A stretch of DNA of 64,000 nucleotides, taken from the NCBI RefSeq assembly GCF_009727065.1, contig NZ_WNLP01000005.1, positions 89,848 to 153,847 on the forward strand, in the 5' to 3' direction. Positions within the stretch are counted from its first letter, which is position 1. Each line of letters starts with the position of its first letter. Positions 46,706-57,653 of this stretch are shown in pieces. This DNA comes from Bifidobacterium canis (lineage in GTDB: Bacteria > Actinomycetota > Actinomycetes > Actinomycetales > Bifidobacteriaceae). The notes beneath the pieces were generated by a model. It was not told where the DNA came from. It did not search any database and was given only the letters and a program-made list of their open reading frames with translations. The position numbers were made by a program, and so were the translations under genes.

Positions 46706-48270
46706 TTATTGGCCGAGCACGAAGGGGCTGGCGGGCAAGTCTTCGCCGTTGTAGAGCAAACTGCTGCTTTGTGGATCTATGTCCCATAAATATGACACTT
46801 GCGAGATGTTGCTGATCTGATTCGAGGAGACAATAAGTTGAGAGCCTGAGATCTGGGCGTCAGCTTCAACAAAGTGCCCATACGAGTCCGCCACTTTCAC
46901 TCCTTGCACCGGTTGTGAGGTCGGCTCGCTCACATGTTGGGTGCTGGCGGCTGTTGAATAGATTGGTTTGCGAGTTTGCAATCCTAAAGCGGTTCCCGGC
47001 GCAAAATTGATGGCCGCTTTACCTTTGCCAAGCTGTTCCATGCTTATGGCCAACGGGCCACTTGGCATGTTGGCCATCGATTCACCTGCATGCATGGCCT
47101 CCCATTGTGAAGCCATACGCATTGCAATAATATCTTTACCCAGTGGATGCACCATGACTGAAGTGCCCTTATCGGTATCGATAGAAACTGTCATCGCGAC
47201 GTTGTGCGTATTATTCAACCCCGGACTACGCAGGGCCTGCAATTGCCCCTGACGTACATATTGCGTATATGCATTACCCGAATATCGTGCCAGTTGCACA
47301 TATAGGAACGGCAATGATTTGTTCCCAAAAACATCGCGATATTCATTGATCAGCGCGACGAAATTGCTTTCATATTGCAAGGCATCATCGAGGAGCTTGG
47401 CATCATTGCATCCTTGATACCACAGAATCCCCGCTAGCTGCATACCTTTGAGCGGCGCGATATGGCTGTTGTAAATGTCGCCTCCCTTAAGGTGACGGTC
47501 AATGGTTGTTCCTCCCCAAGCCGTTTGAATAATGCCCACTGGGATATTCGGATCTTTTTAGTCAGTTGCGCCGCGAATAGTTGAGGCAGGTAGCCAAGAT
47601 ACTCAGAGTTCTGCGCAGTCGCAGTAAGCCAACCATCGCGATTTTGTTCAATGAGCGGGTAGTGGCTCAGTGAGGCCGACCGCGTGCACACAAGAAAATG
47701 GATGCTTGGATCGTTAACCAGATGAGGAAGGTTAGCAAGTGTATAAGATTCCCCCATATTGCGTGTGCGCAACGTTGGTGTAGAGAAGTATTGATTATAG
47801 TTCATCTCCATATTGGACTGCCCGGCCGCAAGAAACACATCACCCACATAGACTGGGGAAATCTTCTTAACCACCGTGTTATTCACAAGAAACAGAAGTG
47901 TTCCGCCAGTCACGCTTCCCGACATCGCCGGAAGCGTGACCTCAAATGAGTCACCGTTGATATGCGCATCTACTGCAACCGGCTGTTCCCCGTCACGTTC
48001 CAGCTTGACCTGCATCTGTATGCCCGCACCAGTATCGGCATGCTGATTATTCTGCCTCGCAATTGCACCGGAAATCTTCAGCGATCGATCTCGTTGCAGA
48101 ACCATGCCAGCCGCATAATATTCAGGAAGCTCAATCGACAGTCCATTCACCAGCTGCTTCTGCACAGTTGATCGCCCCTGCAACACGTTATAACCCCAAA
48201 CCCCTGCGATCACCAGAGCTGCAGCGACGAGCACACCAATCATCACCCAGAAGAAACGCTTCATCCGCAT
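46706..48270 (-). CDS. Membrane-anchored sialate O-acetylesterase-like SGNH hydrolase, frame break near 47557
   Basis: Frames 47434-48270 and 46706-47539 join as one 521-residue protein when one A is added to the A5 run near 47557 (ACTAAAAAGATCC). The N-terminal helix (FFWVMIGVLVAAALVIAGVW) would anchor it outside the cell. The catalytic serine lies in FLAAGQSNMEMNYNQ; later blocks IIQTAWGGTTIDRHL and ILWYQGCND match the family. Such enzymes remove O-acetyl groups from sugars. Beside acyltransferase genes it may edit acetylation of the surface polysaccharide. The ATG at 48270 has AGGAG about 8 nt upstream. Confidence 0.84.
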
Positions 48271-48532
48271 ACGTCTTTTCTCCTACCTTTTGCACCCATA
48301 TCTGCAACATGAACATCCCAGCATACATACAATACGCCATTGATTGTAATGTAGCTGTTCAGGTCAGCATCCACAGAGATCAACACCTATTTACACATAA
48401 TTAATTAACTTTTGTAAAGTACGGCATTTTCTGCAGAGCCTTATTCGCACAGTCTGTCTAATATTCTGTTCATATATGTTTCGCATTTTGAAAGCACATG
48501 AAATCGTAGCGGAGGAGAGGGAAGAGACTCAC

Positions 48533-49709
48533 ATGGCACATGAGCATATCGAATCTTCGGTGACCGGCAACATTCGCAATTCGAGTATTGAGTTGCTACG
48601 CCTGCTTTCGATGCTTATGATCGTCGGATGCCATTTCGTGCGCGGCGCTGAACCTGGTCAGTATGGTGAATGGGTTGCAGCTCAACCGCTTTCGATCACC
48701 AAGTTCATGTATCAAGTGATCTATATGGGTGGTGGCTGGATCGGAGACGTCGTGTTCTTCACCATCTCAGTATGGTTCTTACTTGACCGAAATCTCACTA
48801 TTAAAAACTCATTCAAACGCATCTGGCTGCTTGAACGTGAACTGCTATTCTGGAGCCTCACTCTTTTCGTTGTGACTTTAGTGCTACATCGCACAGGCGT
48901 ATATTCGGGAGGCATTACATACGTAGGAATTCAATCCATACTGCCAATCTCAATGAATTTATGGTGGTACCCCACAAGTTATGCATTGTTCCTTCTGTTC
49001 CTCCCTTACCTTTCACGAGGATTGCGTGCGCTCAGTAAAAACTGCATGGTACTTTGGCATTGAGTGTGCTGTTGCTGTGGGGCGTAGCCGGTTTGATCCC
49101 ACAATTCACTTTCAACCTCACTGAAAAATCAGTGTTCGTATTCATCTATTTAGCGATTTTAATTTCGTACTACAAGTGGTACATGCGAGAGTTCTCCGTC
49201 AAAACATGCGCTACAATCATCGCAGGAGGCTTCGCAGTCAATACGTTATACTGGCTCTTGGCCAACATTTTGTATTTGCACACTGGCAAAAACTGACTTT
49301 GCAGAACTTCCCATTCGATCACTGGATGATCACCGAGGTGATGATGGGATTCGCGCTTTTCGTGCTCTTTAGCAAGATGAGTTGGCACTCCAAATTCGTG
49401 AATGTTTTGGCTGGATCAGCATTCGGCATTTATTTGATTCACACCTACCCTTCAATACAAGCGACATGGGCTTCACTGTTCCCCATGCCTCGCGTATACA
49501 ACGGCGCATGGTCGATCTTGACTGGTCTTCTAGCCATTCTGATCATCTATGTCGGATGCCTGATACTCGATCTCATTCGCCAAGGATTGTTCAAACTGAC
49601 TATTGATAAGCATAGGGGCAAGCTGTTCGAGCGCTTCTATGGATTCCTTACTCGCAAGATCGCAAGCATACAAAAACGTTACATCAGCAAAGAAGAAGCG
49701 CAGCAATAA
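48533..49709 (+). CDS. Acyltransferase-3 family membrane protein, frame breaks near 49039 and 49290
   Basis: An O-acyltransferase of the OafA/WecH type. Three frames join by adding one A at the A5 run near 49039 and one A at the A5 run near 49290, giving about 392 residues and about ten membrane helices. The start of the domain, NSSIELLRLLSMLMIVGCHF, carries the family histidine. Later features are NLWWYPTSYALFLLFLPYLS and AFGIYLIHTY. The likely role is O-acetylation of the polysaccharide, opposite to the adjacent esterase. The start at 48533 has GGGAAG upstream. Confidence 0.83.
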
Positions 49710-49714
49710 TAACG

Positions 49715-49748
49715 GTGAGGTTGTGCAGGTTATCCTGCACAACCTCAC
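49715..49748. terminator. Bidirectional terminator between convergent genes
   Basis: A perfect 15-bp stem GTGAGGTTGTGCAGG/CCTGCACAACCTCAC with a 4-nt loop lies between the acyltransferase (plus) and the ABC exporter (minus). Confidence 0.85.
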
Positions 49749-49768
49749 TTCGCATCTAGAACCGTTGC

Positions 49769-52700
49769 TTAGACCTCGAGCACGTCGTCGGCCACTCGCA
49801 TCGTGGAATCACGGTGCGAGACGAGGACTACCGCCGCATTGTGCTCGGAGACGAGCGCGTTGATCGACTGAAGAATATACGCTTCGTTCAGTGAATCGAG
49901 GCGGCTCGTTGGCTCGTCGAACAGGTAGAGGTCGGCGTCACGCAGGAACATGCGAGCCAAACCGATGCGCTGGCGCTCGCCTTCGGAGAGTCTGTCGCCC
50001 AATTCTCCGACGCGCGTATCGATGCCATCTGGAAGATCGTCGATCAGTGAGGAGATCGACGCCTTCTGCAAGGCGGTGTAGAGTTCCTGATCCGTCGCAT
50101 CGGGGTTGGCGATACGCAGGTTGTCGGCGATCGTACCGTCGAACAGATAGGTTTCCTGGCTCATCATCGTCTGCAAACGGCGACGCGTATGCGCGTCGAT
50201 CGCCGGCAGAGCGGTGCCGGACATCGAGATCACGCCCTGCTGTGGATCCCAGTAACGCATGAGCAGCTTCAACAACGTGGATTTGCCACGACCCGATGGG
50301 CCTTGGATGCCGAGGATGCCGGATACCGGAATGTCCATCGTGATGTCGTTCAGCACGTTCTGGCCGTTGCCATAACCGAACGTGACAGAATCCATATGCA
50401 TGCCGCTGTAGGCTTCCTGCTGCGTGCCGGTTTCCTCGACCGCCGGCTTCGCGTCGAGCACCGCGAACAGGCGGCGTGCCGAAGCGAAGGTCTGGGTCAG
50501 GTTGGCGGGCAATGCGCTCAATGCCAGCGTTGGGCCAAACGAGCTCACCACGAGCACGAACGCGGTCACATTGGCGCTGATATCGCCGCCTGTGGCGCTC
50601 ATCCACACCACCATGAACGCCGCCAATGCGGTGACGGCGATGACCACCACGTTGTCGTATCCGCTGAACAATCCATTGCGGGCACTCAGCCGTGTATGTT
50701 CCTTCCACAGCGCACGCGAACGTGCCACAACGCTGGAAAGACGTGAATCTCCACGACCGAATCGAATGATCTGGTCGAGTCCCTGCATATCGTCGAGCAC
50801 TTGGTCATCAAGTGCAGCGCTTTCCTTGCGAATCGATCCGCCAACGCCATGCAGCGCGTTCGCGAAGAGGCGTGGCATCACAACGCCAAGAATCAGATGT
50901 GCACACACCAGCAGCAAGGCGAACCATGGGTTCAGGAACAGCAGTGCGACGGTGTAGAGAATCGTTGTGGAAATCGCGATGATCGTCGGCGAAATCGTGT
51001 GCGCGAAGAAGATCTCGAGCAGCTCGACGTCGGTGGTGATCAATGCGATCATGTCGCCTTTGCCTTTGTTCGCGAGCGCCGCTGGAGCAAGTCTGCGGAG
51101 CGCGGCGAACGCGCGCTCGCGGAACAGTGCGAGCAAGCGGAACGCGAGGTTGTGGTTCATGTATTGCTCGCAATATGCCATCAGTCCGCGAATCAGCGCG
51201 CATACGATCATCAGTCCGATCGCCCAACCAGTGCTCAAGCCCCACACGGGGTGGCCGAAAGCGGCGAAGCCTGCCATGATGCCGAACACCGGCATGAATG
51301 TGGCAGCCAAGTGCCCGAGCACGCCGAAGCAGCATGCGAGAACCATCAGCGGGCGCAGTGAACCGACCTGTGCGAGGAGTCGGCGGATCACCTGCGAGGT
51401 GGTCATCGACTCGTCAGCGCTCAAATCCACACTATTCGCACCGCCGCTGTGAGCAGTGGCCGAGTCGGAGTTCGCGCCAGCAGCGGCGATCTCATTCGCC
51501 GCAACAGTGGCGTCCGCATAGCGCAATCCACTCGCATCAGCACGTTTGCCGACCTGCTCGACGGCGGCCTGCGCGTTGAACATCTTCGCATACTGACCAT
51601 CAACGGACATCAGCGAATCATGCGTGCCAGTTTCCACGCAATGCCCATGGTCGAACACGGCGATCATATCGGCATCCTTGGCGTCAGCGAGGCGGTGCGT
51701 CACAACGATAACCGTCTTCGTGCGAGCCAGCTCGTGCACAGTCTGCATAATCAGCGCCTCGGAAGCAGCGTCAACACTGCTGGTCGCCTCGTCGAAAATC
51801 ATGATCGGCGCATCATGCAGCAGCGCTCGCGCGACGGCGATGCGCTGGCGTTGACCACCGGAGAGTTGCGCCGGGTCGAGCGGCATATCAAGCATGCCAG
51901 GTTGTTCGCGCACGAAATCATCGATATGAGCAAGTTCGAGCGCGTGGAACATCTGCTGTTCGGTGGCATCCGGCGCAGCCATCGCCAGATTGTCTCGCAA
52001 TGTTCCCACGAACAGGTGACTGCGAGCGCCCACGAACGACACCGCGTCCATAAGCGAACTTTCAGTGAGATCGTGTACTTCCACGGGCTCGCCGTTCACT
52101 ACGAACTGCAGCGAACCAGCGTAGCCCTCCAGCTCACCTGCGATCAATGCGGCGAGCGTCGATTTGCCGGAACCGGATTCGCCGACGATCGCGGTCATCG
52201 ACTGGGCCGGCAGGTCAAGCGTCACTTTCTGCAGCGCCGGAGTGTCTTGCTCCTCATCACCGTAGATGAAGCCGAGGTTGCGGATGCGAACGCTGATCGA
52301 ATCGCCGTAGATCTCCTGCGTGCCGTACTGCGGAGCATCAGTGTCGAGCAAAGCGAAGATCTTCTTGCTCGACGTCATGCCGTTCATCGCGACGTGGAAA
52401 TACGAGCCGAGCTGACGAAGCGGCAGGAAGAACGAGGCGGAGAGCAGCACGATCAGCAGCACGCCAGCCAAAGTCAGGTGCGGGCCGTCGAACACGACGA
52501 GCGGGGCAAACGCGGAGTTGAACGCAGTGCCGCCGTTGTGCAGGAACTGCCAGATCGCGGTGCCGATGCCAGCCGCCGCGCCACCGTATGCCACCACATC
52601 CATGGCAGTGAGCGAGCGCAGCTGAATCTGCAGCACGCGCATCGTCATCACACGGAACTGTTCAGCCTCCTCGTTCATCTTGTTCGCGGCGGTGTCGTCC

Positions 52701-53353
52701 GCGTCGAACGTCTTCAGCGTCTCCAGTCCCTGCAGATTGTCGAGGAACGCGGAACCCATGTCGGTGTAACGTCCCCAGTATTTCTTGAATACGCGGGACG
52801 CGCGCATCGCCACCATGCCCACGATGATCACGATCAGCGGTGCGCACACCAGCAGCACGGTTGCCGTGGGCAGATTGATCGGCGCAACCACTGCGAACAG
52901 TGTCAGCGGAGCGAGCACCGCGTAGAACAGCTGCGGCAGGAAGCGCTCGTAGAAACTCTGCACTTGGTCGACGCCCTCGCCCATCAGCTGCACGATCGTC
53001 GCCGTGCTCACATGCTGCCTGTATGACGGGCCGAGTTCGAGCAACTTGTTGTAGAGCGCGCGGCGCAACCCGAGTTTGACGCGCTCCGCAGCTTCGGTGC
53101 CGAACCGCGCGCCGAAATAATGTGCGAGGAAGCGCACGAACGCGATCACGCAGAACACGAGCACGTACTGCCATATCGTGGAAGCCGGCAGCATGACCGG
53201 CGACGAGCCTGGCCACAGCACCGCTCCGATGAGCGACACTGCAGTCACCGACAACGCGATATCCGCGAGCAACCCAATCCACAGGCACAGCGCTTTCGCG
53301 GCGACGTATTTGCGCACGCCCGGCGCAATCGAAAACAGACGTCTATCTAGCAT
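49769..53353 (-). CDS. cydDC: Fused CydDC-type ABC exporter (two half-transporters in one chain)
   Basis: A 1194-residue protein with two membrane domains and two ATPases. Half one (residues 1 to about 580) has six helices with the CydD-like segment FYERFLPQLFYAVLAPLTL. Its ATPase has GESGSGKST, LSGGQRQRIAVARALL and IMIFDEATSSVD. Half two has another six helices and an ATPase with GPSGRGKST, LSEGERQRIGLARMFL and LYLFDEPTSRLD. Both ATPases look intact. CydDC exports thiols to support cytochrome bd assembly, and no cyd oxidase genes are here, so the substrate is open. The ATG at 53353 has GGGAAG upstream. Confidence 0.85.
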   Translation of the reverse strand: MLDRRLFSIAPGVRKYVAAKALCLWIGLLADIALSVTAVSLIGAVLWPGSSPVMLPASTIWQYVLVFCVIAFVRFLAHYFGARFGTEAAERVKLGLRRALYNKLLELGPSYRQHVSTATIVQLMGEGVDQVQSFYERFLPQLFYAVLAPLTLFAVVAPINLPTATVLLVCAPLIVIIVGMVAMRASRVFKKYWGRYTDMGSAFLDNLQGLETLKTFDADDTAANKMNEEAEQFRVMTMRVLQIQLRSLTAMDVVAYGGAAAGIGTAIWQFLHNGGTAFNSAFAPLVVFDGPHLTLAGVLLIVLLSASFFLPLRQLGSYFHVAMNGMTSSKKIFALLDTDAPQYGTQEIYGDSISVRIRNLGFIYGDEEQDTPALQKVTLDLPAQSMTAIVGESGSGKSTLAALIAGELEGYAGSLQFVVNGEPVEVHDLTESSLMDAVSFVGARSHLFVGTLRDNLAMAAPDATEQQMFHALELAHIDDFVREQPGMLDMPLDPAQLSGGQRQRIAVARALLHDAPIMIFDEATSSVDAASEALIMQTVHELARTKTVIVVTHRLADAKDADMIAVFDHGHCVETGTHDSLMSVDGQYAKMFNAQAAVEQVGKRADASGLRYADATVAANEIAAAGANSDSATAHSGGANSVDLSADESMTTSQVIRRLLAQVGSLRPLMVLACCFGVLGHLAATFMPVFGIMAGFAAFGHPVWGLSTGWAIGLMIVCALIRGLMAYCEQYMNHNLAFRLLALFRERAFAALRRLAPAALANKGKGDMIALITTDVELLEIFFAHTISPTIIAISTTILYTVALLFLNPWFALLLVCAHLILGVVMPRLFANALHGVGGSIRKESAALDDQVLDDMQGLDQIIRFGRGDSRLSSVVARSRALWKEHTRLSARNGLFSGYDNVVVIAVTALAAFMVVWMSATGGDISANVTAFVLVVSSFGPTLALSALPANLTQTFASARRLFAVLDAKPAVEETGTQQEAYSGMHMDSVTFGYGNGQNVLNDITMDIPVSGILGIQGPSGRGKSTLLKLLMRYWDPQQGVISMSGTALPAIDAHTRRRLQTMMSQETYLFDGTIADNLRIANPDATDQELYTALQKASISSLIDDLPDGIDTRVGELGDRLSEGERQRIGLARMFLRDADLYLFDEPTSRLDSLNEAYILQSINALVSEHNAAVVLVSHRDSTMRVADDVLEV

Positions 53354-53612
53354 GCATCTTCCCTACTCTTTGCCTCGTTCAGGAAACCATGTGCCAATCT
53401 AGCAGTTTCGGCGCGTGAATAACAGTGTTATTTTCGTGTGATATCACACATTGCGCGCACTTGACTCAACACCAGTGAGTGTTGGTGATTGTGCAATCTC
53501 AACAATCAATCTCGCAAACTGTTGTCGGAGCCCACAATGCAGGCTACGCGTGCGTAACTTAAACTTGCTCGCGGAAACCGTTGAGGGATTTAGAACAAGG
53601 ATTATTGCTCTT

Positions 53613-55433
53613 ATGCTTACCGAATACACGACGCCGGGCCCTGCGCTCACCGTTCGCAATGATGAAACCATCTATTCTCTGCTCACCGACCGCATTGCGC
53701 GCTCCGGCGAGGATTCGCCGCTCACTGAGAACAAGGAGGCGGACGGCAGCTGGAGCAAGCTCACCGCCGGCGAGTTCAATGAGCGCGTGCGCGCGATCGC
53801 CAAGGGTTTGATCGCCTTCGGCATCGAGAAGGGCGACGCGGTGACTATTTTCTCCGCGACGCGCGTGGAATGGGGACTGCTCGACTTCGCTTTGGCTGCG
53901 ATTGGTGCGGTGACTGTGCCGATTTATGACACCGACTCCGCTCCGCAGGCGGAACGTATTCTCAATGATTCCAATGTGAAGCTCGCGATTGCCGACAATC
54001 AGGAGCGCTTCGACCGCTTAGATTCCGTGCTCGACCACTGCCCGAGCTTGGAGCGCATTCTGATGCTCGACGCCAACGCGGTTCAGGCTTTGGAAGGCTT
54101 GGGCGTGATGGTTTCGAGTGAGGAGCTCGACGAACGCATCGCCAGTGTCGGTGCTGATGATTTGGCGACGATCGTTTACACCTCCGGTTCGACCGGAGCT
54201 CCGAAGGGCGCTGAGCTCTCGCACCGCAATTTCGTGAGCATCACACGCGCTGCCGCTGACTGTGTGCCTGAGGTGCTTGAAGGCAAGTCGCGCCTGCTTC
54301 TGTTCCTGCCGCTCGCCCACTGCTTCGCACGCTTCATTCAGTACTTCGCCTTCACTTCCGAAGAGGGTGTGCTCGGTTACCTGCCAAGCACCAAGACGCT
54401 GCCTCACGACATGCAGGTGTTCGAGCCGACGTTCGTGCTAGCCGTGCCTCGTGTGTTCGAAAAGGTGTACAATGCAGCCTCCCGCAAGGCAGGCACCGGC
54501 TGGAAGGGTCGCCTGTTCACGCGCGCCGTTGCGTTTGCACGCGAATGGACTGAGATGAAGCAGGCCGGCATCGAACCAACCGCCAAGCAGAAAGCCGAAC
54601 ATGCGATGTATGAGCGCCTTGTGTATTCGACTATCCGCAGCGCCTTCGGCTCGCGCATCAAGTATTTGGCCTGTGGCGGCGCTCCACTCGACCGCAATCT
54701 GGCATTGTTCTTCAACGGCATCGGCTTGACGATGATTCAGGGCTATGGCCTGACCGAAACCGCCGCTCCATTCGCGTTCACCCGTGTGCATGACAACGTG
54801 CTGGGCACGGTCGGCCAGCCTGTTCCAGGCTCCTCCGTGCGCATCTCCGACACCGGCGAGCTTGAAGCCAAGGGTCAGAACGTGTTCCTCGGCTACCACA
54901 ACCTGCCGGAGAAAACCGCTGAAGCGTTCACCGAGGACGGCTGGCTGCGCACCGGTGACCTCGCCTCCATTGATGACGAAGGCCACATCACGCTGACCGG
55001 CCGTGCCAAAGACATCATTATCACGGCAGGCGGCAAAAACGTCTCCCCGATCCCGATGGAGCAGGAGATCAGCAACTGCCCGATCGTCGAGCACGCCGTC
55101 GTGGTCGGCGATGGGCGTCCGTTCGTCGGTGCCGTCATCACGCTGGATCAGGAGGGCCTCGTCAGCTGGCTGCCCACGCAGAAGCTGCCGGCAGATCTGA
55201 CCATCGAACAGGCCGCAGCACTGCCGGAGGTCGCCGCTGAGATCCAGAAATACGTCGACCGCGCCAACGCCGATGTTTCCCGCGCAGAATCCGTGCGCAA
55301 GTTCATCGTGCTGCCCACCACATTCTCGCAGGAGAACAAGTGCCTGACCCCATCGATGAAAGTCGTGCGCCCGCAGGTCAACAAAGTGTTCGCCAAGGAG
55401 ATCGACGGGCAACTGTATGCCGGCAAGCGATAA
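53613..55433 (+). CDS. fadD: Long-chain fatty-acid-CoA ligase (AMP-forming)
   Basis: An adenylate-forming enzyme of 606 residues that would activate fatty acids to acyl-CoA. It shows the AMP-binding loop YTSGSTGAPKGAELSH, QGYGLTETAAP, TGDLASIDDEGHITLTGRAK, and the late lysine region CLTPSMKVVRPQV. The frame is open back to 53451, but the family begins at MLTEYTTPG. AAGGA lies 11 nt before the ATG at 53613. It is divergent from the ABC exporter and ends in its own terminator. Confidence 0.93.
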   Translation: MLTEYTTPGPALTVRNDETIYSLLTDRIARSGEDSPLTENKEADGSWSKLTAGEFNERVRAIAKGLIAFGIEKGDAVTIFSATRVEWGLLDFALAAIGAVTVPIYDTDSAPQAERILNDSNVKLAIADNQERFDRLDSVLDHCPSLERILMLDANAVQALEGLGVMVSSEELDERIASVGADDLATIVYTSGSTGAPKGAELSHRNFVSITRAAADCVPEVLEGKSRLLLFLPLAHCFARFIQYFAFTSEEGVLGYLPSTKTLPHDMQVFEPTFVLAVPRVFEKVYNAASRKAGTGWKGRLFTRAVAFAREWTEMKQAGIEPTAKQKAEHAMYERLVYSTIRSAFGSRIKYLACGGAPLDRNLALFFNGIGLTMIQGYGLTETAAPFAFTRVHDNVLGTVGQPVPGSSVRISDTGELEAKGQNVFLGYHNLPEKTAEAFTEDGWLRTGDLASIDDEGHITLTGRAKDIIITAGGKNVSPIPMEQEISNCPIVEHAVVVGDGRPFVGAVITLDQEGLVSWLPTQKLPADLTIEQAAALPEVAAEIQKYVDRANADVSRAESVRKFIVLPTTFSQENKCLTPSMKVVRPQVNKVFAKEIDGQLYAGKR

Positions 55434-55454
55434 CCATCGATAAAGAATTCGACT

Positions 55455-55494
55455 AGATGCCTCAGCATAGACTTCCATGCTGAGGCATCTTTTC
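55455..55494 (+). terminator. Terminator of fadD
   Basis: A perfect 14-bp stem AGATGCCTCAGCAT/ATGCTGAGGCATCT with an 8-nt loop, then TTTTC. Confidence 0.93.
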
Positions 55495-55568
55495 ACGGTT
55501 AGCGCTGCATGTACACTGCAAGTATCTAATAGTCAACCCGATATTGTTCCGAGGAACGAACTGCTTTC

Positions 55569-56708
55569 ATGTCTACCGCACTCACCACTGACGCAACGGC
55601 TCACAAACCATCCACAGAGCTGACCAGCAATCGAAGCACAACACGAATTCATTGGATTGACATAGCCAAGGGAATCGGCATCATCCTCGTTTCATTCGGG
55701 CATATTCGTAATGGAGACGGGCAGAGCGTGTGGTTGCCTGCGCTCGACACTCCCATCAACTTCATCTACCTATTCCACATGCCGCTCTTCTTCTTCCTTG
55801 GTGGCCTCACATTCAGTTCGCGCAGGAGCTTCCCCGACTTCCTCAAACGCAAAGCACAAACTCTGCTCATCCCGTACTATGTGTTTTCGCTGTATTTTCT
55901 TGCAAAACCACTGGTGACATTGATCGCGCCCGGCATAGCATCGGGCCTTCAGGCCAATCACGACTACACGTCGAACATATGGATGCAATTCTATGATGTG
56001 CTCATCAATGGTTCCGGATTATGGTTCCTGTGGGCATACTTCATCGGCGAACTGATTGCGTACCCGCTTGACCGGAAGTTCACGACACAGTACCAATATG
56101 TTGGTTCCGGCTTGGCTCTTATCGCCGTCTCACTGACGTTGAGCACACTGTTTCCCAATGTGATTCTACCGTTCCGCATTTTCAGCGGTTCAGGCATGAA
56201 TGGTCTGGAAGTGGCTGGATTTATTCTGCTCGGCATCGCATGCAAGAAAGCCCTTCGATCCCCGATCCATCGAGCTGCAACGTTCGGCTTCTTCGTGGTG
56301 TTCACGGCAGTATTCGTCACAGTGGCAGTCATAGGTCTGAGCATGGAATCAACCGCAGGTAGAGCTGTTCTTGATGCTTTGGCCATGTTCGCCGGTGTCG
56401 CCGCCGCGGTATTCCTTTCGAAAGCGATCACCCATAATTCCGTATTGGAATACATTGGTCGGCATTCACTGTCTTTCTACGTGGTGAATGCGTTGACACT
56501 CAATGTAGGCAAAATGGTGTTCTTCCGAGTACTGCATATTGATGGCGCGCATGCCAGTATATTCATGCAGTGGGTATGGGGCATCTTGCTCACCATCTTC
56601 TGCTTGGCTTTGCTCGCCGCCGAAGACATTCTTATTCGTGCCTTTATTCCTTGGAGTCTCGGAATGAAGAGGAAGAAAAGCCTTCGTACAGAGACTGACA
56701 CTATTTAG
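55569..56708 (+). CDS. Acyltransferase-3 family membrane protein
   Basis: A second OafA/fucose-4-O-acetylase-like acyltransferase, 379 residues and about ten helices, intact. The domain starts RIHWIDIAKGIGIILVSFGH, with the conserved histidine; later segments are LFFFLGGLTFSSRRSF and GSGLWFLWAYFIGEL, and YIGRHSLSFYVVNAL near the end. It would add acetyl or similar groups to surface sugars. It faces the convergent GT14 gene with only 9 nt between the stops. GAGGAAC lies about 14 nt before the ATG. Confidence 0.88.
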   Translation: MSTALTTDATAHKPSTELTSNRSTTRIHWIDIAKGIGIILVSFGHIRNGDGQSVWLPALDTPINFIYLFHMPLFFFLGGLTFSSRRSFPDFLKRKAQTLLIPYYVFSLYFLAKPLVTLIAPGIASGLQANHDYTSNIWMQFYDVLINGSGLWFLWAYFIGELIAYPLDRKFTTQYQYVGSGLALIAVSLTLSTLFPNVILPFRIFSGSGMNGLEVAGFILLGIACKKALRSPIHRAATFGFFVVFTAVFVTVAVIGLSMESTAGRAVLDALAMFAGVAAAVFLSKAITHNSVLEYIGRHSLSFYVVNALTLNVGKMVFFRVLHIDGAHASIFMQWVWGILLTIFCLALLAAEDILIRAFIPWSLGMKRKKSLRTETDTI

Positions 56709-56717
56709 CATAGGGGT

Positions 56718-57608
56718 CTAAGCGTTCTCATGCGTGAGATCGTTTTGTAGTCGTTTGATGATACGGTCATCGATATTCTCATCAAACTTGCGCGCGAATA
56801 GTGCTGGAGTATTTTTCAATTCCTCATAATCGGCACTACGGAACACATATGGCGTGCCTCGATTCCAATCGATCAATCGCAGGTTATCTCCGTTATCATC
56901 GGCGCTCACCGGGTGGTAGAGATTGCCGGCGAATGGGGAGTTGAGAATCATCGTCTGCATAAACAGCTCATCAGCACACAGCTCGAGCGGAACACTTTGT
57001 GCACCAGATCGGCATGTGCAATCAAGTAATTTGCAAAATCAGGAGTGATACTCACCCAATTGCTACCTTTACCAATGACTTTAAATGGATCACTACGCAG
57101 GCGATTGACCCCAATAATTTTCTGAATTTTGCCAACCGCTTTCTTGGCAAACGGATCACTTTTGCCAAACTGTTTCTGCCAAGGATGGTATAGCGCAATG
57201 CGATTTTTGATATCATCTGAATGACCGTCATTCATTGCTGTATATGCAAAGGCGATAAACTCTTTGCCATTGTGTTTTCGAAAATCGTGCGATCTCGTCA
57301 TTGGATTTCAGAGGCATGTCAATACCTGAAATCAGGTGCAAGTAACCATATTCTCCTGACGACACGGCAGCTTGTATCAGCTTCATCTCACAAGCCACCT
57401 GACTGTAGTCTCCCCATACAACCGGGATCGGTGTAACGAACTGCAATGTTGACTTATGCACAACGTCTGTCAAATCAGGGATTACACCGCGATCCACTTT
57501 CGCATCAATATGCAAATAAATATCATTGCGCTCATCATCCAGCAGTGATAACAAGATCTTGAGCTGGCTGAAGTTATTGTGAGCCATAATCAAATACGCA
57601 TGACGCAT
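56718..57608 (-). CDS. GT14-family glycosyltransferase, copy 2, frame breaks near 57282 and 56979
   Basis: A paralogue of 27509-28393, about 297 residues when repaired. It shows HAYLIMAHNNFSQLK, NDIYLHIDAKV, VVWGDYSQVACEM and HLISGIDMPLKSND. Two breaks interrupt it: a shift near 57282 that fits loss of two T from a T-run (restoring FFRKHNGKEF), and one lost base near 56979 (restoring CADELFMQTMILNSPF). Adding three bases in all restores both frame and the length of its paralogue. GAGGA lies before the ATG at 57608. It is the third gene of the wzx-GT4-GT14 transcript. Confidence 0.82.
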
Positions 57609-57653
57609 AGTAGTTCCTCGGTCCACTCCCCCACTAACGTGCATTGTGCTACA

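Noticed and set aside
51449..53026. Plus-strand ORF of 525 codons
   Set aside because: Antisense of the fused ABC exporter, with no recognisable domain.
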